Notes: generated by a model not told the origin, from the sequence alone. Counted from the stretch's first letter, positions 39,832-50,954 are shown. The stretch: DNA of 64,000 nucleotides from Desulfofarcimen acetoxidans DSM 771 (GCF_000024205.1 NC_013216.1:3534001-3598000), one strand, 5' to 3'. Numbers and translations are program-made.

Positions 39832-41391
39832 TTATATTTTAAAATTAACAACTATCGAATTAAGATCACCGGCTAACTTGTCTAAATTTCCGGCGGCGTT
39901 AGAAACTTCCTCCATAGCAGCTGTTTGTTCCTCTGTTGTCCCGGCAACATTTTGTACACCTGCGGAAACCTGTTCAGTAGATGCCGCTATAGTTTGCACC
40001 TGTTCACTGAGTTCCTGAACTGCCTTTATTATTTCATTAAAACTCTGTCCCACTTCGTTTGCCACCTCATTACCCTGTTCAACTTTTTCATCCCCTAATT
40101 TTATGGCTTGCACAGCCTGAATAGAATACCCTTCAATTTCATTCATTAGCTGTACTATCTCTTTTGTGGATTGTGCTGATTGCTCAGCCAGTTTTCTTAC
40201 CTCTTCGGCTACAACAGCAAAACCTCTTCCCGCATCACCTGCTCTTGCTGCTTCAATAGCAGCGTTCAATGCCAGTAAATTTGTTTGATCTGCAATATTA
40301 GTAATAACTTCAACAAATTGCCCTATTTTGCTTATTGCCGTATTTAAATCTTTAATTGAAGTGCCTACCTGCATAGTAGATGTAGATATTTCCTTCATTT
40401 GATTATTCACCATTTCAATGCCTTGATGTCCTCTATCTGCATATTGTGAAGCTATACCGGCCCGATGAGAAACATCCTGCGCATTTTGTGACATGTTGTC
40501 TACCGTGCCGGCAATTTCACTCATTGTAGCGGCTGTTTCTGATGACCCTGCAGAGGTTTGCTGAGCTTGAGCAACCATCTGTGCAACCGACTCATTTATC
40601 TGTTTGGAGGAATTTATCAACTTTTGAATTATATCTTGAATGCTCTTCTGCATTTTAGTTAGCGAAACTGCCAGTTGACCCAATTCATCAGTCGATTTAA
40701 TCTCAATTGCTTCTCTAAAATCTCCCCCGGCATATTTAGAGGAAATATCACTGATTTTCTTGAGAGCTATTGTAATTGGCCTGGTAATATAAAAAGCAAG
40801 TGTTAATCCTAATATTACTCCAAAGACAAGTATTACTAATGAAAAGGTTCTCGTTTTTATTGCTCTGTTTTGTACATTATCTCCTTCTTGTTGAATCTTT
40901 TGTTTTTGTATAACTATAAAATTATTTATCTCATTAATAGCTCTTTCATTAGCCGGAGCGGTAATGCCAGTCATGTATGAGGCAGCAGCTTTTTGTCCCT
41001 GTTCTTTATACATTGAAATTATTGCCATAGGATATTGTTCAAAATCATTTATAGCACTCTTAACTTGAGCAAAAAGCTGTTTATTTTCATCACTTGCAAG
41101 ATTCTTTTCAATGTAAGCGGTTTCCTCATCTGATTCTTTTTTTGCCCGGGAATACTCATCTATAAATTTTTCGTTGCCGGTTGCTAAATAACCGCGAATA
41201 CCCGCTGCTTGACGGGCAAAATTTAATGCCAGCTGGTATGAAGTATTTGTCATCGGAATTCTATGCTGAGATAAAGCTTCAGATTGGTCAACCAACTGTC
41301 CCAACTGATAGTAAGTGATACCTACCATGATTGTCATCAGTACCAATAAAGATGTAAAGCCTACCCAAATTTTAGTTGAAATTTTTTTCAT
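39832..41391 (-). CDS. Methyl-accepting chemotaxis protein with periplasmic four-helix sensor
   Basis: 519 aa. Two membrane segments (residues about 7-27 and 181-203) flank an extracytoplasmic four-helix-bundle (4HB_MCP/HBM-like) domain. A HAMP (about 204-257) and a coiled-coil signalling domain follow, with the conserved tip [19 protein letters not shown] (about residue 352). No CheR-binding pentapeptide is seen at the end (VVNFKI). It is preceded by a cyclic-di-GMP riboswitch, which ties its production to the sessile/motile signal. Confidence 0.95.
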   Translation of the reverse strand: MKKISTKIWVGFTSLLVLMTIMVGITYYQLGQLVDQSEALSQHRIPMTNTSYQLALNFARQAAGIRGYLATGNEKFIDEYSRAKKESDEETAYIEKNLASDENKQLFAQVKSAINDFEQYPMAIISMYKEQGQKAAASYMTGITAPANERAINEINNFIVIQKQKIQQEGDNVQNRAIKTRTFSLVILVFGVILGLTLAFYITRPITIALKKISDISSKYAGGDFREAIEIKSTDELGQLAVSLTKMQKSIQDIIQKLINSSKQINESVAQMVAQAQQTSAGSSETAATMSEIAGTVDNMSQNAQDVSHRAGIASQYADRGHQGIEMVNNQMKEISTSTMQVGTSIKDLNTAISKIGQFVEVITNIADQTNLLALNAAIEAARAGDAGRGFAVVAEEVRKLAEQSAQSTKEIVQLMNEIEGYSIQAVQAIKLGDEKVEQGNEVANEVGQSFNEIIKAVQELSEQVQTIAASTEQVSAGVQNVAGTTEEQTAAMEEVSNAAGNLDKLAGDLNSIVVNFKI

Positions 41392-41535
41392 TTTAATCCA
41401 CCCCTAATTTTTTAAGCAAATTATGCAAAAATAACCCTGCTTAGTTTTAAGAACTGATATGCTCCAACTAACTCAGAATAACTTTCCAACCCCCTTTTGT
41501 TATTATTTATACTAACCGATAAATCAAAATAAAAA

Positions 41536-41557
41536 AGGAGGGCTGCTTTCCCCTCCT
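41536..41557 (-). terminator. Expression-platform terminator of the c-di-GMP riboswitch
   Basis: AGGAGGGCTGCTTTCCCCTC(CT) forms a GC-rich stem immediately downstream (minus strand) of the aptamer and is followed by UUUUUUAUUUU. Formation probably depends on ligand binding. Confidence 0.85.
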
Positions 41558-41569
41558 AAAGAATTTAGG

Positions 41570-41656
41570 TATTTGCAGCCTGGCAATCATAGCCATATTT
41601 TATGACCTTAGATCCAAGGTTTTGCGTCACCATCTTTCGTATGGTTTTGCCCATTA
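41570..41656 (-). promoter_or_regulatory. Cyclic di-GMP-I (GEMM) riboswitch
   Basis: On the minus strand the class I GEMM core is readable: GGGCAAAACC, then a GAAA-type loop region (ACGAAAGATGG), GTGACGCAAAACC, and GGATCTAAGG, closing with ATGATTGCCAGGCTGC. These match the conserved GCAAACC, GACGCAAAGCC and GCCAGGNTGC elements. It lies upstream of a chemoreceptor gene and is followed by an intrinsic terminator, a transcriptional control layout. Confidence 0.9.
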
Positions 41657-41905
41657 GTTATTTTTTATTTTTTAGACATTATAGCACAAAATCCTTGTTT
41701 TACACATAAATATATATTTTTCAAAGATAAATCACTAAAGCGTTGGCCTTCCATCAACCTAGAAAATTAAACTAATCATGGTTAATTGCTTCCGATTTTG
41801 CCAATAAATCCCTCACAATCAATATGTGTTAAACGTATATCTACTGAATTCAGAGAGATACTAAGCAAGGAAAATATCAATATAACTCACGAAAGGAATG
41901 ATAAA

Positions 41906-42175
41906 ATGAATCAGAATATTCGTTGTACTGTAGCTGACTGTCACTATTGGGCCTCAGGAAATATGTGTGCAGCCAACCAAATTCTTGTCACCACTGATAA
42001 CGTTGCAGCTGTCGCACCTCCTCAAATTGACGCTAATATGGCCCATGCTATTGCACCTACAGCAGCAGGATTATCAATGGCTACAGCTTGCAAAACGTAT
42101 GTGCAAAGAGGTTCCAATCAAGCCCTTGCAAACAATGTTGTGGGTATATCAAATTCAGGATTTAGGTTTATATAA
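41906..42175 (+). CDS. DUF1540-domain protein
   Basis: 89 aa from ATG 41906 after AAAGGA. The N-terminal DUF1540 motif is CTVADCHYWASGNMCAANQI (residues 7-26), a short Cys cluster thought to bind metal. A further Cys lies in ATACKTYVQ (about 62). Proteins of this kind are small, abundant in spore formers, and of unknown function. It is followed by its own terminator. Confidence 0.8.
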   Translation: MNQNIRCTVADCHYWASGNMCAANQILVTTDNVAAVAPPQIDANMAHAIAPTAAGLSMATACKTYVQRGSNQALANNVVGISNSGFRFI

Positions 42176-42197
42176 ACAATCAGTCTTGTCTGTTTTA

Positions 42198-42228
42198 AAA
42201 GGCGAGAGCTCACAGCTCACGCCTTTCT
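42198..42228 (+). terminator. Terminator after the DUF1540 gene
   Basis: AAAGGCGAGAGCT and AGCTCACGCCTTT pair around CAC. T-rich sequence follows. Confidence 0.75.
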
Positions 42229-42266
42229 TATAATCTGATTACTAAAAATATATAACAGGTGATGAA

Positions 42267-42518
42267 ATGGAAAAAGCAATGTTGTTTGTCCGTGAACAAA
42301 GCAAATTGAGATCAAACGGAGAGAATCCAAGTTTTATCTATGAAGGTTCAGTTGGAACCGATTTAAGAATCAATTTTAAGCATATTAGAAAAATAGAAAT
42401 TGAGCAAATCGCTAAGCTGATCGGAGCGGAAGTGGTTTACCTGAAAGCATCCCAAAATGATGAGGAAAATAAGGATTCAGCCTCATCCTGGTACTATAAA
42501 CTCTTTTGGAATATTTAA
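42267..42518 (+). CDS. Small hypothetical protein
   Basis: 83 aa, ATG preceded by AGGTGATGAA. Charged, with IRKIEIEQIAKLIGAEVVYL as the only helix-like stretch and a Trp/Tyr-rich end (SSWYYKLFWNI). No signal peptide or recognised domain. It follows the DUF1540 gene by 91 bp across a terminator. Confidence 0.45.
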   Translation: MEKAMLFVREQSKLRSNGENPSFIYEGSVGTDLRINFKHIRKIEIEQIAKLIGAEVVYLKASQNDEENKDSASSWYYKLFWNI

Positions 42519-42557
42519 TAAGCTATCCCTAAAATTATTGCAAACATTATTGTATAT

Positions 42558-42726
42558 TACTAAAGAATTAATTAATAATATTATGGTGAACTTCGGGCCG
42601 TAGAGAATTGAGGGGGAAGACGAACAAAAGCGGAGGCAGGATGGGCTTGCGGTTTTATAGTCATATCGTGACCAAGCAAGTAAAAAGAGACCTCTCAAAA
42701 ATTCAACGAACTAATGAAAGGCCTCG
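42558..42726 (+). repeat. Duplicated ~170-bp block, copy 1 (degenerate)
   Basis: About 80% identical by eye to 44838-45008. Shared landmarks are ACTAAAGAATT, GAGAATTGAGG, AAAGCGGAGGC, GGATGGGC, CGGTTTTATAG and CTAATGAAAGGCCTC. In this copy the short ORF seen in copy 2 is broken. Confidence 0.75.
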
Positions 42727-42789
42727 TTTTGTTATATATGAAGAAGCAAGCATCATTATTAAGTGTTGGCTTTTTTTCAGAGCTTTGTT

Positions 42790-43077
42790 CTAAGCAATAA
42801 GTTTTTCTGAGGCTGATTCAAAAACATACTCAAAATTTGAAACTACATCATTGATAAGGTATTGATTCTGGAAACAAGTTACCGGCTTAGGGGGAATGCA
42901 TTTATCCGGTGGGCATCCACAGGCTAAAATCAGACAACAAATTAGCAGCAGAATAAACACCAGAGTCAAAATTAAAATAATCTTTTGTAGTCTTTCTTTC
43001 TTTCTTTTCTTTTCTTTCCTTCTTTTCTTTTTCTCTTTCCTCTCTTTTTCTTTCCTTTCTTCTTCGTGGTGGCACAT
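42790..43077 (-). CDS. Lys/Glu-repetitive membrane-anchored small protein
   Basis: 95 aa, ATG preceded by GGAGGG. The first 32 residues are nearly only K, E and R (for example EKERKEKKKRRKEKKRKKER). A hydrophobic segment (about residues 33-52, IILILTLVFILLLICCLIL) and a Cys/Pro-rich stretch (CGCPPDKCIPPKP) follow, then a polar tail. The topology is probably a cytoplasmic charged head with one membrane helix. No family is recognised. The head is encoded by an uninterrupted homopurine tract. Confidence 0.55.
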   Translation of the reverse strand: MCHHEEERKEKERKEKKKRRKEKKRKKERLQKIILILTLVFILLLICCLILACGCPPDKCIPPKPVTCFQNQYLINDVVSNFEYVFESASEKLIA

Positions 43078-43432
43078 AATATCCCTCCTTATCCTATAAT
43101 TTAAAAAACCAGACCTGCTTCCTACTCAAAACACATCCATAAAAACTTTATATGGTATATTATGGATAATTTATAATATGAACTCGATAATTAATTGGTT
43201 ACATAATTGTAATAATACTTTCTACACTATTAATATGGATATCGGATTAATAGCTATAGATATGAATTTTTGCTATTGGTTGTTATTTTTTGATGTTTTA
43301 TTGTTTAGGCTAACAATTTAGGCTGGTCCGGCATAGAATAATCCAATGCCAAATGTTTTGACAACAGGCAGTTCTCAAAACCAGCCGATCTGGCAGCACA
43401 ATCTCAACTTGTAAAATAAGGAGATTCTGATA
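43078..43432. other. Intergenic gap between divergent genes
   Basis: 355 bp of AT-rich sequence between the divergent Lys/Glu-rich and ligase genes. It must hold both promoters. AAGGAG at about 43420 is the ribosome site for the ligase-like gene. I see no repeat or RNA gene. Confidence 0.4.
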
Positions 43433-44674
43433 ATGGAGCTGTTAAAAACTCGGCGGGAAATGAGTTTCCTTATACTTTGGTTCACGGCAGCTATCTATCC
43501 CCTGGTAGTCATCCCTTACAAGCTTTGTTCCTCTTTTCCTTCAATTAACCAGTATTTTCTGGACTGCTTTTACGCACCCAGGTATATTATGCTGGCTGTT
43601 TTAGGTATCATGTCTTTAGTTATTCTAAGCAATGACCGGATACAGTTAAAACACCCTGCTTTTATTCCTCTGGGTTTATTTATATTCTTTGGCTTGCTTT
43701 CTACCCTTTTCGCCCCTGAACCCGTCACTGCCTGGATCGGCAATCCTTACCGCTACACTGGTTATACCACTTACCTGTTTTGTTTGCTGCTGTTTATTCT
43801 TGCTTATCGCAGCAATCATGCTGAACAAATATTAAAATATGCTGTTTGTACCGCAGTACTGGTATCATTTATTGCACTGCTGCAGTATTTAGGCTATAAC
43901 CCGGTGCCTCATGAGCCCTACCGGGAAGGTATTCGCAGTTACAGTACTCTGGGAAATCCCGATTTTCTAGGCAGTTACCAGGTTTTTATCCTGCCGGCAG
44001 CTATGTTTTTCTACCTGAGAAAAAAAAAGCTGCGCTGGTTGATTTCCAGCGCCCTTATATACCTCGGCCTTATAGTATGTCAGACCAGGAGTTCATGGAT
44101 AGCATTTTTTACTACATTTACATTTATCCTCCTTTACGCTTTGCCCCTTCCCAAGATAAGGAAACCAGCGGCCCTTTTATTGATAACATTTTTTGTTATT
44201 TTCTGCTTGTGTTCATTGAGCAAGGGGGGTGTCGTGTTTCTTAACAGGGCCGGCAGTATTGCCGGAGAGGCGTCAGCCGCACTGCGTTTTGAGGAAAATG
44301 CCGGCAATGGCAGGGTTATGATATGGAAAGAAACGCTGAAGTTATTGCCCGCTCATTGGGCTTTTGGTCTTGGACCGGATCACTTGGGCTATGCCGGGTT
44401 GAAAACTAAGCACCAGCATCCCATTGACAAAGCGCACAACATATTTTTGGAAATAGCTATTACAATGGGGGTTTTTGCTCTTCTTTTCTACCTGGCATTT
44501 TTGTCTTTCTTCTTATCTTTATATAGAACTAAATATGGGTTAATGTATTTGGCTATGATACTGGCTTATATTATCCAGGGATTGTTTAGTATAGAGGTAG
44601 TTTTGATTATGCCTTTGTTTTGGATTGTGCTGGGATTCTCACTCAGGTATACGGCGGGGGAGAAAGAGGGATGA
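43433..44674 (+). CDS. O-antigen ligase / Wzy-family membrane protein
   Basis: 413 aa with about eleven membrane segments. The Wzy_C-type signature loop lies near residue 320, with KAHNIFLEIAITMGVFALLF (about 339) and a preceding Gly-rich GLGPDHLGYAG. Family members polymerise or ligate polysaccharide units outside the cell; in a Gram-positive the product could be a wall glycan, teichuronic-type polymer or glycosylated protein. No glycosyltransferases are adjacent. Confidence 0.8.
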   Translation: MELLKTRREMSFLILWFTAAIYPLVVIPYKLCSSFPSINQYFLDCFYAPRYIMLAVLGIMSLVILSNDRIQLKHPAFIPLGLFIFFGLLSTLFAPEPVTAWIGNPYRYTGYTTYLFCLLLFILAYRSNHAEQILKYAVCTAVLVSFIALLQYLGYNPVPHEPYREGIRSYSTLGNPDFLGSYQVFILPAAMFFYLRKKKLRWLISSALIYLGLIVCQTRSSWIAFFTTFTFILLYALPLPKIRKPAALLLITFFVIFCLCSLSKGGVVFLNRAGSIAGEASAALRFEENAGNGRVMIWKETLKLLPAHWAFGLGPDHLGYAGLKTKHQHPIDKAHNIFLEIAITMGVFALLFYLAFLSFFLSLYRTKYGLMYLAMILAYIIQGLFSIEVVLIMPLFWIVLGFSLRYTAGEKEG

Positions 44675-44776
44675 TGTTTTGTTACTCTATAAATAGTAAA
44701 TATCAGTATATACATCGCCTCTTGTTGTATAACAACTTGGGGCTTTACTTTTGGTCAGATAAGGACAAGTAATTCA

Positions 44777-44805
44777 TTGACAATAAGCTTTGTTAGTGTT
44801 AATAT
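44777..44805 (+). promoter_or_regulatory. Near-consensus sigma-A promoter
   Basis: TTGACA (44777-44782), a 17-base spacer and TAATAT (44800-44805). It lies 34 bp upstream of a short ORF with a strong ribosome site, and belongs to copy 2 of a duplicated block. Confidence 0.75.
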
Positions 44806-44837
44806 GGTCAAGTCACTGCTCGGAAGGAGGTGAAAGT

Positions 44838-45008
44838 ATTGACTAAAGAATTGATAAATGAGATCCTGGAGAGCGTTGGGCTGGAGAGAATTGAGGAGGA
44901 AGACAAATAAAAGCGGAGGCGGGATGGGCCTTCGGTTTTATAGTTATATTATACCAAGCCGGTAAAAAAGAAACCTCTCAAAAGTTCAATGAACTAATGA
45001 AAGGCCTC
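44838..45008 (+). repeat. Duplicated ~170-bp block, copy 2
   Basis: Matches 42558-42726. The two copies flank the Lys/Glu-rich gene and the ligase-like gene in direct orientation, so recombination between them would delete both. Confidence 0.75.
44839..44910 (+). CDS. 23-aa short ORF with strong expression signals
   Basis: TTG start after GGAAGGAGG and the promoter at 44777. The peptide is MTKELINEILESVGL followed by ERIEEEDK, predicted as an acidic helix. It could be a truncated leader of a decayed longer gene or a real micropeptide. The copy at 42558 has lost the frame. Confidence 0.4.
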   Translation: MTKELINEILESVGLERIEEEDK

Positions 45009-45079
45009 TAATCTAACGTTACCTTTTGGGCAACATGGATATTATAAAGTCTTAATTCTACAGGGCTTCAAGGCACTTA

Positions 45080-46738
<1,659 letters not shown>

Positions 46739-46779
46739 TTAAATTCGATATGATTATTTATGATTTATCCCCGTTTCAA

Positions 46780-47064
46780 TTACTCAATTACGCCAAGAAT
46801 GTCCATTTCACGAAGGATTAAATATTCTACATCGTCAATTTTGATTTCATTGCCGGCGTACTTGGAGAATAAAATTTCATCACCGACTTTTAAGTCCATT
46901 GGCACACGCTGGCCTGTTTCTAAAAGACGTCCACTCCCAACAGCTACAACCTCACCTTTCTGAGGCTTCTCCTTAGCTGTATCCGGAAGAACGATACCAC
47001 TCTTTGTTACCTCTTCCTTTGCTGCAGGTTTTACTACAACCCGATCTCCTAAAGGTCTGATCAT
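46780..47064 (-). CDS. groES: Co-chaperonin GroES (Hsp10)
   Basis: 94 aa. [13 protein letters not shown] start, the mobile loop around residue 20-30 ([20 protein letters not shown]), [12 protein letters not shown] and a GVIE end. It caps the GroEL ring. ATG 47064 follows GGAGGG. First gene of the groES-groEL operon. Confidence 0.98.
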   Translation of the reverse strand: MIRPLGDRVVVKPAAKEEVTKSGIVLPDTAKEKPQKGEVVAVGSGRLLETGQRVPMDLKVGDEILFSKYAGNEIKIDDVEYLILREMDILGVIE

Positions 47065-47097
47065 TTAAAACCCTCCTTATTATATTTATTCAAGTTG

Positions 47098-47124
47098 TTA
47101 GCACTCACTCACTATGAGTGCTAG
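47098..47124 (-). promoter_or_regulatory. CIRCE operator (HrcA-binding site)
   Basis: TTAGCACTC, 9 bases, GAGTGCTAG: the CIRCE inverted repeat with one mismatch in the last base. It sits 34 bp upstream of the groES start, as expected for heat-shock repression by HrcA. Confidence 0.97.
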
Positions 47125-47452
47125 TATTTACCCAAGTAATATAATATAGAATTAGAAAACCAAAAGCAAATTTTTTATTAGGCAAATAATAGGCATTTAA
47201 ACCTGTTTAGATAAAATATTATCTTATTGCTTATATTTTCTCGCTCTATATAATTATTACTTGTGTTTACAATTATTATGGCAATATCTAGACATATTTT
47301 TTCCGCAAGTTTAGGTTTTTATACAGGTAATACCAAATATTTTTTCATGTTTTTCCACACTTGCCGAAGTATTCATTTCAGGGTAAAATATCTGCAGGTT
47401 AAAACAGCCGCAAGGCAATTAATCACTAAGACAATTTCCGGGGGGGTATGTT
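47125..47452. other. Intergenic gap between the groES promoter and fdhD
   Basis: About 330 AT-rich bp that must hold the groES promoter (minus strand) and the fdhD promoter (plus strand). GGGGGGG just before fdhD ATG is part of its ribosome site. No further signal is seen. Confidence 0.4.
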
Positions 47453-48235
47453 ATGAAAAAAATAACCCTTAAGCTGCCTGTCACTAAGATCAATAACGGT
47501 ATTGCAATTACTGAAAAAGATGCAGTGGCGCGTGAAACACCGCTTACCATTTTTCTAAACAACGGAGAATTTGTAACTCTCGTATGCTCACCGCAATATC
47601 TTTGCGAATTAGCCGTAGGATTTTTGTGTTCCGAAGGAATTTTAAGAAACAGACAGGATTTGACCGACATTAAACTGGAAGAAAATAAAGGAATTATTCT
47701 GGTCGAAACTGCTCAACCTGTATTAGAAGAAGAAAGGTTCATGCGGCGGTATATAACTTCCTGCTGCGGCAAAAGCAGATCGTCTTTCTATTTTATTAAT
47801 GACGCGGCTACCGAACCGGTACACGGAAGCACCTGTGTTTCCGTGCAGCAAATCAGAATCTTAACAGACAAATTGGAAAACAAGGCTCAAGTATTCCGCA
47901 CTACCGGAGGAACACATGGAGCAGCACTTTGTTCGGCAACAGAAATGCTGTTCTTTTACGAGGACATTGGAAGACATAATGCGGTAGACAAGCTTTTCGG
48001 CAAAGCTTTTTTCGAGTTGATTAATCTGGATGACAAAATTTTAGTTCTAAGCGGCCGCATTTCTTCAGAAATATTAATCAAAACAGCCAAAATGGGTATC
48101 CCTGTCATCATATCCCGCGCAGCACCCACCGATCTGGCCGTAAAAATGGCCGGAGAACTGGGTATTACTGTAGTCGGCTTTGCCAGGGGCAACAGGATGA
48201 ATGTTTATACTCATCCTGACCGGATTCACCGCTAA
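47453..48235 (+). CDS. fdhD: Formate dehydrogenase accessory sulfurtransferase FdhD
   Basis: 260 aa. FdhD passes sulfur to the Mo/W-bisMGD cofactor of formate dehydrogenase. The sulfur-carrying Cys pair is in TSCCGKSR (about residue 103-110), and the family motifs GTHGAALC (about 153) and YEDIGRHNAVDKLFG (about 169) are intact. No formate dehydrogenase gene is within the window. The divergent neighbour moeA further on also belongs to molybdenum-cofactor synthesis. Confidence 0.95.
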   Translation: MKKITLKLPVTKINNGIAITEKDAVARETPLTIFLNNGEFVTLVCSPQYLCELAVGFLCSEGILRNRQDLTDIKLEENKGIILVETAQPVLEEERFMRRYITSCCGKSRSSFYFINDAATEPVHGSTCVSVQQIRILTDKLENKAQVFRTTGGTHGAALCSATEMLFFYEDIGRHNAVDKLFGKAFFELINLDDKILVLSGRISSEILIKTAKMGIPVIISRAAPTDLAVKMAGELGITVVGFARGNRMNVYTHPDRIHR

Positions 48236-48255
48236 ACCGGTCAGTCCCTCCCCGC

Positions 48256-48305
48256 AAGAAAGTCGCCTTAAGCGCGACTTTCGAGCAGCCACAGGCACGT
48301 TGCTC
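48256..48305. repeat. Dispersed double-hairpin repeat, copy D
   Basis: AAGAAAGTCGCCTTAAGCGC, then GACTTTCGAGCAGCCACAGG, then CACGTTGCTC. It lies between convergent fdhD and the TDT transporter gene and probably also acts as their terminator. Confidence 0.85.
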
Positions 48306-48312
48306 AATATTC

Positions 48313-49365
48313 TCATAGGAAAACCTCTGACTTTATAACCCCTTTTATTGTTTTAACTAATACAACAAACCACAGAGTAAGCAATAAATATAAGCAAAAA
48401 TATCCATAGCTTAAAACCGCTGAAGAATTTAAAACAGTTGAAACTAAATAAGTTGCACCTGTATATGCACCAAGTGGGAAAGTAAAAGCCCACCACGATA
48501 AGCTAAAAGGCAGGTTTTTTTGACTTAAATAATAGGATGTTAGTACCAGTGCACACATTAACCACCAAAAACCGAAACCCCAAAGAAAGAGAGCGCCTAT
48601 ATTAAGAACGGACTGAACATATTCTCCTAAAGTAGAAACACTAGCAGTACCAAGGTTTATTAGTGAAATCGTACCCACTCCAATAGGTCCTAAATTAATC
48701 CAAACAGTAGGTGCCAGCTTGCCGGGCAAAAGTGGACAACAAATAAACCTGTAAATACATATTACTTCTAATATTAGAAAAAGGAAAAACCCGCCGCTCC
48801 ATGAAATATAATTAAAAACCAGCATTGATTGCTGCCACGAGATTGGCCAAAAAGGAATTAGTTTAGTACCGGCAACAGGTATCACGATTAAACTAACCGG
48901 CGGCATAAACCATGCGGGATTTATATTTTCTATTTTCACATCCTGGTTGATAAAATTCTGCAGCGGAATAATAATAGAACCTGGCAGTGCTATTAATACT
49001 CCGGTTAACCAAAAAGTTTTTGCTAACTGAATTGCAATATCTGCATTCATATAATGTATGCCGACAATCATTAAATCTACCGCTATAACTAAACAAGCTA
49101 TCGGCATGGTAGCATAGAATTGGCCTGTAACAGCATCCTTAAAATCCAATGATGCTTCCTTTTTATATAACATAAATCTGAGTACCCACGGAATTAAAAT
49201 TATCAGAAAAAAGAGCATAGTAAAAACCCAACTTATTATAGCCAATCTTTTTAGGAAAATACACTGCTCGGCATAAAGATAACTGTCTACGGCAACTATT
49301 CCCGTACCCATAACACAGGCAAACCAGGACGGTGAAAACTTTTGAATTATATATGATTTGGCCAA
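48313..49365 (-). CDS. TDT/SLAC1-family membrane transporter (TehA-like)
   Basis: About 350 aa from TTG 49365, which begins one base after the moeA stop and uses the GGGGTG inside the last moeA codons as ribosome site; ATG 49383 is an alternative. About ten membrane segments; FSPSWFACVMGTGIVAVDS at the start and a GPIGVGTISLINLG (about residue 230) fit the tellurite-resistance/dicarboxylate transporter family, whose members carry malate, sulfite or anions. The substrate cannot be read from sequence. Confidence 0.8.
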   Translation of the reverse strand: MAKSYIIQKFSPSWFACVMGTGIVAVDSYLYAEQCIFLKRLAIISWVFTMLFFLIILIPWVLRFMLYKKEASLDFKDAVTGQFYATMPIACLVIAVDLMIVGIHYMNADIAIQLAKTFWLTGVLIALPGSIIIPLQNFINQDVKIENINPAWFMPPVSLIVIPVAGTKLIPFWPISWQQSMLVFNYISWSGGFFLFLILEVICIYRFICCPLLPGKLAPTVWINLGPIGVGTISLINLGTASVSTLGEYVQSVLNIGALFLWGFGFWWLMCALVLTSYYLSQKNLPFSLSWWAFTFPLGAYTGATYLVSTVLNSSAVLSYGYFCLYLLLTLWFVVLVKTIKGVIKSEVFL

Positions 49366-49366
49366 C

Positions 49367-50641
49367 TTAATCACCCCGTACATCCATAGCAATATCGTGA
49401 CTGCCGATTACTACAGTGGTTTCCAGTACTTCATCAAGGGGCCTATGCAGTTCTACCTGCACAGTTTCAGCAGCGTTAAAACCCTCACTGGTTCTAGGCA
49501 CACGGAGCATCCCGTCGGCCCGCACCATGGACATAATTACTCCCGCACCGCGCGAAATGGGCGTGGCAATAATCTTTTCTCCCACCCGCCCCAGCTTAAC
49601 CTGCACAAACTCCTCCAGGCCCAGAGGGGATACAAGTTTCCGGGAAACAATGGCTTCGGTTTTGGCTACCGGCGGGGGCAGCAGGCCCTGCTTTCTATAG
49701 ATAATCGGTTTCAAAAATAAATCCATGCAGAGTATGGCAGATACAGGATAACCGGGCACTCCGATAACCGGTTTTCCCTTAATAACCCCGAGAATAGTTG
49801 GCTTACCAGGCTTTATGGCTACACCGTGCGTAACCATGACACCCAGTTCACTAATCAGACTGCTGGTAAAGTCCTCCCTGCCTGCAGACGATCCGGCATT
49901 AATAAGTAGAATATCCGCTTCTTCCACAGCGGACAGCATGGTTTTTTTCAATAAATCATAATCGTCCACCGTAATCTCACGCCTGATAGGAATACCGCCC
50001 CACTGACGCACCATGGCAGCCAAAACCCCGGTATTATACTCAATGATATCCCCCGGCTTTAACTCGCTGCCCGGCTGCACGAGTTCCGTGCCGGTTGGCA
50101 TCAAGGCCACCTTAGGCCTGGCATGAACAGCTATTTCAGTTATACCTCCCGCCAGCACGCCACCTATATCGGCAGGCTTAATCTTATGGTTGCCCGGCAG
50201 AATCATTTCCGCAGCCACTATATCTTCACCCATCAGGCGCACATGCTGCCAGGGTGAAGCCTCAGCCATAATCTCTATAGTCTCATTATCCGGATAATTA
50301 ACATCTTCTATCATAATAACCGCATCAAAATCTGGGGGTATTGGGTCACCTGTGTCCACCACAACAAAGTCCTGATCAACTTTCAGCTGCCTCGGAGAGG
50401 TTTCGGAAGCGCCGGTTGTTTTAGCCGCTAATACCGCTACCCCGTCCATGGCCGAAGCATTATAATGAGGAGAGGAAATTCTGGCATAGATCGGCCCGGC
50501 AGTAATTCTGTCCAGCGCCTCCTCAACAGGGATTGTTTCAGGCGTCCCTGCAGTTAAAGCACCCTCTTCCGACAAAAAGCGCATAAAGTTTTCTAAAGCC
50601 TCTTCCAGTGGTTGATTGTTCAAATATACATCCCTTTTCAA
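49367..50641 (-). CDS. moeA: Molybdopterin molybdenumtransferase MoeA
   Basis: 424 aa. MoeA inserts molybdate into molybdopterin-AMP. Motifs: SPHYNASAMDGVAV (about 59-72), VDTGDPIPPDFDAV (about 95), ALMPTGTELVQPG (about 177), INAGSSAGREDF (about 248) and GVPGYPVSAIL (about 292). ATG 50641 begins the MoeA-TDT transporter pair. The transporter start follows the stop with one base between. Confidence 0.95.
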   Translation of the reverse strand: MKRDVYLNNQPLEEALENFMRFLSEEGALTAGTPETIPVEEALDRITAGPIYARISSPHYNASAMDGVAVLAAKTTGASETSPRQLKVDQDFVVVDTGDPIPPDFDAVIMIEDVNYPDNETIEIMAEASPWQHVRLMGEDIVAAEMILPGNHKIKPADIGGVLAGGITEIAVHARPKVALMPTGTELVQPGSELKPGDIIEYNTGVLAAMVRQWGGIPIRREITVDDYDLLKKTMLSAVEEADILLINAGSSAGREDFTSSLISELGVMVTHGVAIKPGKPTILGVIKGKPVIGVPGYPVSAILCMDLFLKPIIYRKQGLLPPPVAKTEAIVSRKLVSPLGLEEFVQVKLGRVGEKIIATPISRGAGVIMSMVRADGMLRVPRTSEGFNAAETVQVELHRPLDEVLETTVVIGSHDIAMDVRGD

Positions 50642-50954
50642 AAAGACACCAACTCCTTGTTTTATCTCAAACCAAATTTATTAGCTTATTCAACTTAATT
50701 AAATAAAACCTTAACTTAGCTTATCTTCTAAAATATATATTTGACATGTTCAGCCGAAAAAGTCTATACTCTGCTGGAATTCAATTTATTAATTCGCATT
50801 ACTATCTTTTTCGATAGCTGGCTGACTTATCCTGCCCGTTCTTATATTAACGAAAAAATATTTGCGGCGCACGGCAGCTATAAAACAACCGCCATGCTGT
50901 TTTTCTCAAGCTGCGTGTTATAATTAATTCAAATTACTTGGGAGAAGATATCAT
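50642..50954. other. Intergenic region between moeA and hemZ
   Basis: 313 bp between divergent genes. It carries AT-rich promoter-like sequence and GGGAGA, the ribosome site of hemZ. A 60-codon plus-strand frame here (50741-50923) has no ribosome site or family and is left out. Confidence 0.4.

Noticed and set aside
50741-50923. 60-codon plus-strand frame upstream of hemZ
   Set aside because: No ribosome site; probably chance in promoter DNA.
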